Source: Marisa cornuarietis
Taxonomy: Eukaryota; Mollusca; Gastropoda; Architaenioglossa; Ampullariidae
DNA length: 64,000 nt
Assembly (NCBI GenBank): GCA_004794655.1
Contig: SMMW01000554.1
Coordinates: 11,115,501-11,179,500, forward strand
Reading direction: 5' to 3'
This document shows positions 1-12,246 of this stretch, in pieces. The notes below the pieces were generated by a model. The model was not told where the DNA came from. It ran no database searches and saw only the letters and a program-made list of their open reading frames with translations. Every line of letters starts with the position of its first letter. Positions within the stretch are counted from its first letter, which is position 1. Position numbers and translations under genes: made by a program.

Positions 1-640
1 AGAACTTCAACTTTCACATCTTGAAAGACAATCATACTCATTATCAGTGGGACCTCCATCACAACTTACAGATTGTAAAAAGGCTTTTGACAGAGTCTGG
101 CATGTGATGCAAAAATTCAGCGTTGAAAAGGGTTTCGTCCAACTCATCGAAGTGGTATATTAGAGCTGAAAGCGCGCAGTACTACTCGATAACAAAGTGG
201 GATCCTTCTTTCACACGACAGTAGGCGTGTGCCAAGGGTGACCCCTATGATCTGTGCTGTTCTACATCTGGGAGCACATCATGCATGACGCCCTCTATAA
301 CCACCACATTTCCATTTCCATCGGTGGAAGGCCCACGCTTTCCAGACGCCATCGATCTGACAGAAGATACTAAAAGAGAACTGCAAGACCTTCCCAACAG
401 TCTGAAAAGAAAGTTTTAATGCATATCGAGTGGAGACCAACACTGACAATAGAGTCGTGGGCCTTGGCAACAGCAGAGTCGGTCTCTACATAAAGGGACT
501 ACGGCTGGAAGAGGTGAACAGCTTTAATACTTGGGAGCCACCCTCTCCTAAACCCTCCGGCAGCTCCACAACAGATATCCGCATCAGGATTGCAGCAACA
601 ACAGCGGCAATGGCCAGGCTGGATGTGTCTATGTCAAGGT
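1..640 (+). mobile_element. Decayed LINE reverse transcriptase, 5' part
   Basis: Translated in shifting frames, this stretch gives the palm and thumb region of a non-LTR retrotransposon reverse transcriptase. A DCKKAFDRVWH block lies near position 70. It is followed by a VGVCQG-type block near 225, HHISISIGGRPT near 300, a worn FADDIDL motif near 350, and RLEEVNSF then RIRIAATTAAMARL up to about 625. Stops and frameshifts are frequent, so the copy is dead. The coding remnant stops abruptly after about 625 and resumes at about 1424, so an insert splits the element. The left end runs off the window. LINE RT origin is confident; the clade is not resolved. Confidence 0.8.
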
Positions 641-1423
641 TATAGCCTGGTTAAAATTTCATTCCTCAGCCTGTGATGGCGAGCAAAGTGTGCAGCAAGT
701 GAGAATGGGAATACGTGAGTGGTTGCGTGAGCGATTGGGAGTTTTTGGAAGGACGAATGAGTACTATTTATTTTGTAACAGGTAGCCAGTCGTTCAAATC
801 TAGAGGAAACACGTAGGTACCGTGGGGAGTGCAATTTTTCGAAACTTGTTTTTGAAGCTGAAACTCGACTGTACTAGAGTTTACATTTGTTCTTACACCC
901 ATTTTTAAGTGTAGGCACAGGTTTTGGAGGAAGAGCGATAGGTCAGGGCTGAGCTGGATAAGGAACTGCTGACACAAGACCAACCCTTTGCAACGGACGC
1001 GAACAGAGTTGTTTTCAACGGGGATTGTACTCAGGAATCATCTTGTGTGTTCTATTACTGGAATAAATGTTTATGGACGTCGAAAGCTGGGGATCCACGT
1101 CTGGGTAGAACGGAAGTGTACACAGGAGTACCTGCTTCTAATGCTTGGTGTGTGCCTTTAGTCTCACCACCGGTCTTTGGGACAATCCAGTGAACATGCG
1201 AGCTTATGAGAGGAGACAGTTTCTAGTGGGGTAAGAAGGAAGAGAGTGAATTGTTCTAGTTTTATTGGTGTGTGTGTGTTTGAGAAGTTATATATCTTGT
1301 ATAAATAAATGTTCACAGGGCCCGAAAAGGCAGAGCTGTCTTTTAGTTTTTGTGGGGTGAAAAGAACACGTAGATGTCATACGTGAGAGTTGGGGGTGCG
1401 CTTGCGCGGGACGTGACAGTCTA
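640..1423. mobile_element. Insert splitting the LINE remnant, possible solo LTR
   Basis: About 800 bases with no coding potential lie between the two halves of the LINE coding remnant. An AATAAA at 1304-1309, just after a TATA-rich stretch, followed by the GC-richer end near 1410, would fit the R/U5 part of a long terminal repeat. TG...CA boundaries could be drawn (near 672 and 1419), but I could not identify a target-site duplication. LTR identity is therefore only an inference; the interruption itself is seen directly. Confidence 0.4.
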
Positions 1424-1740
1424 GCGAAGCCACGACATCAGGTTTAGTTCACAGTCCAAGCTGTACAATCCTCTTACATCCCACCCTGAAACTTGGACTT
1501 TGCTTGCCGATACAGATAGCAGAATCCAGGTGTTTGAGAACAAGTGCCTAATGAGGCTGATTTATTTCTCCTACTGTGAGCATAAAACAAATGTCTTTGT
1601 AGGAAGAGTCGTCACCTAACTCGAAGGGTACCAGGAACCACTACTTGCGGCGTGGTCTGGTCTGTTCATATGACCAGGCACGAGACTTTGTCGGTTGAAG
1701 CCACGTTTGCCAGATAAAGAGCTGGCTTATGGACGTGGAG
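1424..1740 (+). mobile_element. Decayed LINE reverse transcriptase, 3' part
   Basis: The RT C-terminal region resumes here. RSHDIRFSSQSKLYN is followed by ETWTLLADTDSRIQVFENK, CLMRLIYFSYCEHKTN and a worn QEPLLA segment near 1630. These blocks follow directly, in family order, the MARL block that ends at about 625, so both parts come from a single insertion. Frameshifts are present between blocks. Confidence 0.75.
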
Positions 1741-4700
1741 TGGGCTGGTTGCAGTTTGGATATTTGATTTTGCTGAATAATATCATCATTTTCTTCTCAC
1801 TCACTAACACAAATACCTGCTCACCTACCCACACTTAAACATTTATTTGGTCCTATGGCCTTTCCGTTTTTCTTATCAAAATGGGGAAATAAACTTGCAA
1901 AGAGATGGAAATTAAAGTTTAAAAAAACTTTTCTTTTTAAATGGCTGCCATTTGTTCACGTTATGTGGCGTCCGTCTTCCAAACTGTCTGGCAAAGGGCT
2001 ATCACTCTATCGATCTGATTCGCTCTTCAGAGTAGTCCCAACGCCGTGGAAGAGCGGTAACTGTTTTCACACAAAACAGTAGTCACATGCTCATCCATCT
2101 ACATTTTCCCTCCGCAGCTGAAGACGCAAGGAGGAGATAAGCAGCAGATGATCTCCCTTGCATTAGTTCTCTCGGTGTCTTCGCAGCCATGAAGTAACAG
2201 GGTTACCGCATTCACAGACGCTTTCATTTGCAACACTCGAGGCAGCTCGAATGTCCTTCCCGACAATACATTCTTCTTTCGATGTTCGACAAGACTTCGA
2301 TATCGTCAAAACAGATTTGACAGGTATATTGGAGATTCCACAGATCATACACGATCTTAGATCAGTACATTTCAAATAAGTCACAATTAAGTCACCTTGC
2401 CGGCAAGTGTTTTGTTGGAAAATAAATGAGATTCAAAACGTTTTCATAATAGGAAACTTAAACCAAATATTTACTTCGCCCACCAAGCGTTAGGCAAAGC
2501 TGAATTGCATTCACTTTATACAAGTCCTTTACCAAGCCCGATAATAACCAAACAGGAGTTCATTCCCGGCTGTAACGAGCGAAGATGAGGCTAAAGAGTG
2601 TTTGTTTTTAACGCCGTGCCAGCAACTAGGGCTATATAACGGCGAGAACTGTTAATTTACTTTAAAATGTTTAGGGACCAACCCCTAAGTATTATAACCA
2701 TAACATCTTAAAAAAAACCAACACAAGGAGCAGGAACAACATAAAAGAGTGAGTGACATATAAAAATGGGTGTTGTGGCCCCAAAAGCCACCAACGAACC
2801 GATAACCAATAACTATAAACTTATAAAAACTTAAATCTTGTGGTAAAGCCCCATCCTCCTTAAAAATGTAAAGATAGCTGCCGATGGGACGGACAGGCTA
2901 AAAAGGGACGGAATGTAACACAGACTCTCTGAGGGCCAGTGGAACAGGTTCGTCCATTACCGCGGTGCAGAAAATTCTTCACGAAAGTTGGTTGTTCGTC
3001 TGAGGGCAATGTCAGGGGTTGTTCACTTGTCGACTAGGGGTGTATAGTGAGTGGCAGGCTTCAAATTTTCTCCGCTTGTTCTACACCCGCGGCGTGATGC
3101 TCGCCTAGATGACTGCCAACCTTCCCAGCTGCATGCGCCTGACAGGCGTGTGGTAAAATGTCTGAACACGTTAAATTACATTAATACAATACACTGAGCG
3201 CTAGTAACAAGCATAAGAAATAAAGAAATTAAAGCAATAGAAAACAGAACCGCTTCCCTGCAAATAATTCCCTCGCCGTCCAAAAAATAAAATAAAATAA
3301 ATAAATGGAGAGGCATATGGTTATGTGCAAGATTATAGATTTCCACTGACTCCTGACTAGGGAACTGTCCACAATGCGCGAGTAACATATTACGACAAGA
3401 ATAATCTTGCATTGGGCGTTTTTAAAAGAGCTAGGCAGCATTTTCAAGCCAGAAAATGAGATTGTTCTTAGCGGTATGATCATAACATTTACATCACAAC
3501 CAGACGCTTACATTCCGAGAATGGCCCTCGATGGTGTCGATTAACAGTCGGGGAAGGGGGAAGGAGGATGGCCAAATACGAGGCTGCAAGAAGAGGTGAG
3601 AAGGAGGATAAGGGAAAGACTCAATCCGTTGCAGCATTGATGCGCAAGAGGACAAGAGTGTAGTTCAGCACCGGGTCAGATATGTATGGAGTAGCCTCTC
3701 TTGGGAGCGGCAAGGATTTATTGGTCAATGTCGCTGTCTCAGCAACAGGAACAAATGTTTCTCAGTCGATAAACGGTCTTTGAGATGTTTGGTGGATGCC
3801 GCCTCCGACGCCCACAGATAACATTTTACTTTGTAAAGGATCGAGAGAGAGAGCAGGTTTATAACGAAGCAGCCAGATAGCATCTCCCGGCGATTGGTTT
3901 GTGGCCCTAAAGCGTTTGGCCGGGCGGGCTATAACAGACATAATCTAAGTCTAAATGCATATTGCCCATGTGCGCGGCAGGGATGTGCAGTTGGTCTGGT
4001 AGACAACACTTCGTTGCAGTGCCTTCTTCAGGCTCTGATCGCTCGACGGTGGAGGCTGACCATCTGACCTCTCTTTAACACCTTCGCATCCAGCAAGGAC
4101 GCCGCTAGTTTGATAGAGGTCACCTTAAGTCTCGGACCGTCTGTTAGAGCTTTGCCTGAGTTACCCTTTCTAAAGATAGTCTCGACGGGTGAGGCAATGG
4201 CTTTTATTGAACGTCCTGCCAGGGTGTTAACAGCGCCGTAACACAGGCAGTCCCTGAAGTTAAAGACAGCCCGATACGTTAATGATGCAGTATTTCAGGG
4301 TACTGTTGCTTCTCCCGGTGTGTAAACTCTTTAGTCGTTGGGTTTTTTTTTTTTTTTTTGCTGTGCGTGTGAAGAGATGGAGGGTGAGGGTGAGAAGCGT
4401 TCACTTGAGCATTTCACGGAACGTGGAGAGATCTGACAAATTACTCTTCTAAACTGATCGCATACAGACTGAGACACCCTCATTGCCCATTATGCTAGCA
4501 AGCATGATGATTACTCATGCTCGCTTGTTTGCACTACATCACGAAGATGTGCACGTGCACACGAACAAACGCATTTAAGGAAAAATACACGTGCACACAA
4601 ACTGACCAAAGCAGGTACAGTCTTCTGTACAGTCCAGCACAGAGAAAGAAACTGTGGGCAACGAGAGTAAATGATGTACTAAACCATAATAACAAAACGC

Positions 4701-4747
4701 CAACAGTATGAGTGTATAGTGAGCTGATGCAGGTACCTGCGGTAGGT
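1741..4747. other. Non-coding stretch, no gene recognised
   Basis: I see no exon I can support here. The missing ectodomain or TM1 exons of the downstream class B receptor could be in this interval, but no stretch showed the expected Cys/Trp pattern with splice sites. It contains an A/T-rich AATAA-type run at about 3285-3306 and a poly-T run at about 4343-4360. Confidence 0.5.
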
Positions 4748-4984
4748 TGATCTTACTGTTTCATGCCATAAAACTGCTGGGTGCTGATGCTGGTTTCTTA
4801 ATGTTACTGTGCTTACAACTGCGATCTGATTGATGTTACCGTGCAGGAAACTGCAATTTATTGACGGTACAGTGAAGGTAACTGCTTAGTGTTGATGTTA
4901 TTATGAAGGTAATTGCAATGTGTAGATGTTATTATGAAGGTAATTGCACTGCGTTGATGTCACTGTGCAGACAGTTGCGCTGTA
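4748..4984. repeat. 31-bp minisatellite running into a splice acceptor
   Basis: At least six units of 31 bases follow one another without gaps: 4799-4829, 4830-4860, 4861-4891, 4892-4922, 4923-4953 and 4954-4984. More diverged units lie upstream. The approximate unit is TTGATGTTACTGTGCAGGTA followed by ACTGCAATGTG. The last unit contains the AG acceptor at 4969-4970 and the first 14 bases of the receptor TM2 exon. Confidence 0.8.
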
Positions 4985-5277
4985 CCCGTGTGATCCTGCA
5001 CCAGCACCTGTTCCTGTCCTACATTATCACCGGTGTCATGTGGACATTGTCCTACACACAGCTGCTCCATAGGCCGGAAGTCATCAAAGCCAACCCAGTG
5101 AGCATGCGCACTCGACTAATTACACTGAGACCGTGTTTTTAGAATCAGAAACTTGAATGACATTTATTTTCAAATCTTACACAATTAAAACTGGATAGGG
5201 CCCTCAATATTTTAGTGGGGATACTGCGTTTTAACTCAAGCTAAATTCTTGCACACCTTAACATTTTTTTATGTGTA

Positions 5278-5346
<69 letters not shown>

Positions 5347-8300
5347 AACCAAACGTAAATGCATACACTAACACACACAACTACACACAACCCGTTTATA
5401 TATATATATATATATGAAAAGATAAATATATCTATAAAACTTGTGTGTGTGTGTCCTCGTATTTAACTGAATATTTAACAGTTCCTCTGTGAAAATGCAC
5501 ACAAGGCCAGGAAAAAGATGAGCGGGAAATCGTACGTTATGCTGCTTATGTATTCAGCAAATCAAACATCAACAAATAGACTTTTCAAAGCGTGTACTCC
5601 TTGAAACTCTCTCTCTCTCTCTCCTCTTGATGTTCAGCAGCAGGTGTCCCGGCAACAAAACTTTGTCGAGAGGCCAAGAAGTTTTCAAGCTTCGGAGAAG
5701 TGGAAAAGATTAGCGCTCTTGATTTAATGTTCAGTTTTACTGTTTTGTGTATTTTCTTACCAGAAATGCAAATGTTTCTGGTGGTTTTGTTTGGGTCATG
5801 ATAGCCAAGAGAGGTAATCGTCGGCAGCTGACGTGTAATAAAACACGCGGTGAGGCTGCCCTTCCCCCACCTGCAGGTGAAGGGATGAGCTTTGTGTTCC
5901 TACCAAGTGACGAGCTGTGTTCACGATATGTCCTACAGGTGTGGTGCAAGGTGGTTCACGTGCTGACGCAGTACTTCTCGCTGAGCAACTACTGCTGGAT
6001 GTTCTGTGAGGGGTTGTTCCTGCACACCATCATCGTGCACGCCTTCTCCAAGCAAAAGAAGCTGCTACGCATCTGCTACTGCGTGGGCTGGGGTGAGCCG
6101 TGGGAATGCGACATTTTTTTTTTTTTTTTTTTGGAGAGCTTTGGTTACGGTTACGTGAGCGAGAGTTCCTATCTTCCTTTCTACCAGTAAACTCCACGTC
6201 AAGTGTGTTTGGCCTGTGAAGTTTTTGACACTTTCAATTATGAAAATGAAATAAGATTTTACAAAATGTTTTATTGTTGTCTAACCATCGCATTCGTTTT
6301 TTCCAGATTTTTAGTCTTTCTCTCTCTCCCCTCCCCCCAAGCGCGCGCACAGATACACATTCACACATTCTTCTGTAAAATGTTTCCATTGTTCTGTCGC
6401 TTATGATGTAAACCGTTCCCAAAACATTTTTCCTCTCAATAAATTTTAAAATACGGCATTCTAATTTCGTGAACACGTCTTAAAATTGAGATTCGGAAGC
6501 AGGAGACCAGCCCCTTTCCATTATTATCTTAAACGCGGCATGTCTTCTCCCAGAAAGCAACAAACAAAGGACACAACTCCTTGCAGCCCCAGGCGACAAA
6601 CGCCCACTCGAGCACCTGTAGCCGACTGTCGCACGTGGCTAGGCAATCAATTCTTGACTTCCAGGCTGTCAGCACGGAACAATCGAGCAGGTGGAAAAAA
6701 ATCACAAATTGGGTTATAATTTTTAGCTTAGACAAAAAAATTATTATTTTCCATGCCAGCAAACTTACGCCCTTAAGAGCCTGTGTGTATGTGGGTGGGC
6801 GTGTGAGTCTTCGTGTGTGCATACTTTGTGTGCGTGCGTACGCGTGCACTAAATCGCACATTGCAGTGCGTGTGAAACACACATCACAATGTAAAAATTC
6901 GTATCCATCGAAATCATTTCCAAAGTAAATACTGATTACTTACAGATTGTCTAGTGTGCTGCAAGCTGCTTTAGTTTTCAATAGTTCTTTAAAAATTTAA
7001 CGCTTCTTAATTCTTCCTTAAAGTAGACGGAGTCTGGTTCATGAGCATCTTGTCCATTTCCTGTTTTTGTCTGCAGACCTCCAGGTTAAAAGGAAAAAAA
7101 ATGAATAATGTAAAAATCCCCTCTTTGGTTAGCAGGGCACGTAAATTTTTGTTGAATCTCTCGATGACACTATTGAAAGCTTCAAGAAGTTTTTTTAAAG
7201 AGTGTTTCTTGTTCGTCCATTTTAGCCTCGCAGCTCGTTTTCGAAGAAGCACAGACGCTTGTGTTCAGCTTCAAGCAAACGCCATCAAAATATGTTTGTG
7301 AAAATGGCCTGCAGCACAGAACATTTCTTAGCAGCTGTTTTAGAATTCTCTCCTTCATCGATCCTGAAAGCTTGCCAACATATTACTTCTTCAAACGTGT
7401 TATAATTTTTTGTTCTTCTCTGAGCTTATAAGCTTAATATTTTCGCCCATGATCTTACTTTACTCGCTGACGTGTATTTCTGGCTGAGTAAAACTTTGAA
7501 TTAGTTTGCAAATATCAAAGGAGAGTGTTTTCTTAGCCTTAATTTTCTTGTTTTGTTAATTTATGTGTTAGAAACAATGTCTTAGGATACTGGAGTTTAC
7601 ATCGCGGTGCCATTGTTTTCATCTGTTGGTTGGCTGTATCAGCTCATCAGTGCTGCTGTACTGAAGACCCAGTTGTAACTTTTTTCTTCATCAAGGCAAA
7701 TGCAAAGCAACGCCTGTTAGTGTCCTTTACGATCGAAACATATTGACCACATCTCCTGGCTTGAGAAGTGCCAGACTACTATGTCTTATTAAATGAAGTA
7801 AATGAAGAAAACACAGAAGAAGAACTAGTAAGAGATGGAGAAAAAAACAGGGAAAAGAAAAGAAATACGAATGCAGAAGGAAATGAAAACAGAGGTGTTT
7901 CACTCAGACGGTAAAGGATTACATCAGCCGCTCCCCTGACGCTGTAATTTGAAAACTAAATCACACTTGTCTCCAGATTGTTCCAAACTCATCTTCCAAG
8001 AAACGTGATAGAAAACAGATTGGAGTAAGGAAAAAAAGAGAACATATTCAGGAAAACGCTGGACTGAAAGTGCAGATAAGGGAAGGCCTAATGTTCTTAA
8101 GACGTATTTGAGTCCAGTATTGCGCGCATTCGTGTACGTGTGGGCGAGAGCGTGTGCTTGGGTCTCTGTCCACGCAGAGAGATAGAAATAAAGGAAAGTA
8201 TCGCACATTTTTCGCCATGAAGATAAGTAACCCGAGCAGACCAAGATCACCAGGACGTGAAGTATAGCACTAAGCTGACCAAGATCACCAAGACGTGAAC

Positions 8301-11300
8301 TATAGTATTAAGCTGACCTAAAACCACCAAGATGCGAAGTATAGCACTAAGCTGATCACCAAGACGATCACCAAGACGTGAAGTATAGCACTAAGCTGAT
8401 CACAAAGACTTGAAGTATAGCACTAAGCTGATAACCCAGAGGTAAAGTATAGCACTAGACTGATCACCAAGACGATCACCAAGATGTGAAGTATAGCACT
8501 AAGCTGATCATCAAGACGTGAAGGATAGCACTAAGCTGATCAAGACGTGAAGTATAGCAATCAGCTGATCACCAAGACGTGAAGTATAGCACTAAGCTGA
8601 TCATCAAGACGTGAAGTATAGCACTAAGCTGATCACCAAGACGTGAAGCACTAAACTGACCAAGAGGGCCAAGACGTGCAGTATAGCACTAAGCCGACCC
8701 ACACTGCCGAGACGGGAAGTATAACACCTGAGCTGAGGAAGACCACTAGGATGTATATGCTGGCGTATATACACGGAAACTAATCTACGTGAGGACGTAC
8801 ATATATTACGGACCACGAGACGTCGACAGACGTAGATAAAAGAAAGGCCCCCGACATCCGCAAAGTCTACTGGAAGAAAAGAGCCCGTTGTCACATTCTC
8901 CGATGTCGGTCATTCCGCGTTGGCTTATTAGCCGGGTAAGTGGGACACCCGAGGCCACTGTCTGATGGTGTTGTGGTAACTGCAGCTTAGCGTGTGCGTG
9001 TAACTGCTGTTGTCACTGGTGACTGATAGTGTTTCGTTTGTTTTAATTCTTGGCTAAGACATCTCGTAGTTTTTTCAGCTTGCTGGAGTGCAAAGAAAAA
9101 AAATTAGGGGTTGAGGGTGAGTAAAAGAAAGCGAGACAAGGAGAGAGAAAGAGCAAAAAGTGAGAGAGAAACTTTGTGTTCGTGTGCGCAGGTAGTTACC
9201 CGGCTTGCTGCATGCACGGGACGTGGTGTGGAAGCTATACATGCTACTTATTACATTACCACTCATCTTCATCATCATTTCCACTTAGTTCAGTTGCGAT
9301 CGCTTAGTTTGACACAATCCACGCAATCGCCTGTTAAATCTAAAGGTAACCTTTTCATTGATCCGGTCCGGGCAGTGTTTCCTCATAGCACATTGCAAGG
9401 ATGCAGTTTTGCAGGCATCAGGCAACCAGTATTGAGTGGTTCCCAAGAGAACTCCATTCCACTAGCCGAAAGGAAGAATGTTACACTTGGAAGACTAAAC
9501 GACGCAAACACAGTTTGCAGATGTCTGGGTGTATGCTACCAAAACATCAGTCGGGGTGGGTAAGTTTGGCTTGGACCAAAACAGTGGTCTTGGTCGTACT
9601 AACACAAAGATCTTATCAAAGTGCCCTACACAAACAGCAGTCTGGGTGGTATGTTCTGGCTAAAATGGTCAAAGCCTCTCCAGAGTGCATCAGAGCTCAC
9701 ACGATGGAGATGGCAACCTGGGAAACAAAGGAGGACCTTGCCTGTCGTTCTTTTTACGGAGACTCTGTTAATTACACTGAAGGAAGTCTGGTTGGAGACT
9801 CCCGGTCTTCTTAATAGACACGGAGAAGGGAGAGCTTCACAGTACGACACCATTGTTTCGCTCAAAAGAAAACTAATTTAATCCCCATCAGACTATGAAA
9901 ATTTGCGACACCTTGCCTTGTCAGGCGACATCCCGCATGCAATCTGGCGATTCAATATTCCGTTGATAATTACACGGTGAAGGTGCCGGGAGGATCGTGA
10001 ACAGTGCATTGACTTCTCTCGTGGACGATATTATTTCCTTACGTAATCAAACATTCAGGTACACCGATCGCTACTCAAATTATTTCCTAGCCCTGTTTAA
10101 CATTTAATTTATAACACATATGTTGATGAATGCATGTTAAAATAAAGTTAATAGTTAAAAAATGAATTTTTTTCCTATCTAAAAATAAACACATTTTGAG
10201 TTTAAGAAATGTTTTATTGAAATCATCTTTAAATTTTTATATTTTGAATAGTAATCATCGTGAAGAGCAAATCTGCTCAAAAGTCTTATGAGAAAGTAAC
10301 AGGAATGGTAAACGCTGGCGTTATACATGCTCGCCTGATACAAAACGATTTTTACATCCGTCCTCACAGCCCTACCCACGAGACCGGACTACTCTGAGAA
10401 GAAATGAAAAGAGCGATGACAGATACACCGGCCCACAATTCCATGCTGCAGCACGTTACTTAAACACTGCGGCGCTTTAGTGGTCTGCTGCAAAATGAGC
10501 AGTGCCACCCCCCCCCAGTCCAAGAGGAGAGTGAGGGGCGTGAAGGACCGGGGAGGGATGAGGAGAAAGGTCACCAGGGATGAGGGTGAAGCGTGGGGGT
10601 CACTGTGTGTATTTGTCACCGTGCAGACGACTGCGGCTTAGCAGCCGATGAGCAGTATTAATGCACACACATGCCGACCCCGTTTGTTTTGTTCAGTAAT
10701 GCTCCATCTGTACATGGCACAAATTTCAGACTAACCTCTCTCGTTCCATGTAGTCGATCATCTTTGTGGGTGCGACAGGTCCACCCTCTCTACCTCCCTT
10801 CCTCCCGCCCCCTCCTTCTGTGCCCCTCTCCCTGTTACCGTTTGTGTCTTTCCGCCACTGATGATCTGCATGTACTTACATCTGTGCAAATTTGCTTTAT
10901 AATCATTTGGCAATGCAAATAAAAATTATACATTACTATTAAAAGAATAAAATAATATATATGCCCTAATTCACAAGGATTAATCTATAATAAACAAAGC
11001 AGATTCAATTGGGAGGTACTGGCGCTTATTTCGCAAGATTCATGAAAAATAAATGACAGAGGGGCCAGACCGTCATGATTATCTTGATGGAAAAAGACGA
11101 CAACATTTTCCCCTTTTGCTATTTTCTCTCTTTGTAGAAATACGTGCGTGCGTGCGTCGATTTCCGAGACAGATAATAATTGTCGTCGAACTCTGCCGCA
11201 ACTTGATTATAGATACGCCACAGCATTATCCACACTGAACTCAAGTTTATATATTTTATCGACATCTTTTACTTCAAAGGTTAAACGTGCTACTTTCTGA

Positions 11301-12181
11301 TTTTGGTTACTTATAAACATGGTTGAAATGCGAAATTTTGCCAGAGTTTTTCTTCAATCTGAAAAATAATATAAATGTTGTTTAAACATGTTTTAAACAA
11401 AAAGAGAAGAACGGTTGGTTCTGGAATGTTTAGTTTGTGATGCTGTTTTATTTGTGAAAACATGCCAAACTGTCATCAAAAGGAAATCAAGAATCGTTCA
11501 TGGGTCTCTGGTAGTCCGACTAGTGGCCTCCACTGAGATGAGCAGACAGCGGCTTTGAAGTTGATGCCTTCACAAAGGACCGCTTAGTACCATACTGAGA
11601 ATACGCAATATGTACCATACGACTGTACTCAGTAAGCCATGTAAACTATTCAGGTGTTTTTCTTGTTCTCTTTTCCAAAAGTGTGCGCTAGACAGACAGA
11701 CCGACACATTCACGCGCGCGCGCGGGGCCACGCACACGGAACAGTATGCATACTTTAAACTACAGAAACACTTATTCATGATAGATCAAAATAAAAAAAA
11801 ACTACCTAGGAACAAGTTCCGGGTGGCACGCGATGCTGTCAGCCTTACCTGCCGCACCTAATTTTAACCGATCCAAAACGCTAACTTATTCCCATCACAC
11901 GGTTTGTTAAAGACAGTTCATTAACGACAGACAACTCCACGCCCCACTGTTCGATCTGCTCACACCCACCCCTCTCTGTTTAATAAGATCGTACCCGATC
12001 TCTTTCGAAGCACCTTAACATGGCTAAGAAACTTATTCGTTTTTCGTTGATCATATTATGCAAAGTGAATTGTTTCCTATGACAGGTGTACCAGTGGTTC
12101 CTACAATTATCTACACTTGTATCCAGACTGTGGACAAGAAACTGGACGAAAGGTGAGACTACCTGTTTTTCTTACAGGTCG

Positions 12182-12246
<65 letters not shown>

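Noticed and set aside
8237..8735. Regular repeats that could suggest a CRISPR array
   Set aside because: Units are contiguous without unique spacers, in a eukaryotic intron; this is a minisatellite.
9111..9881. Overlapping 150-, 137- and 86-codon plus-strand open frames
   Set aside because: Different frames over the same bases, none with a recognisable motif; they lie inside the receptor intron.
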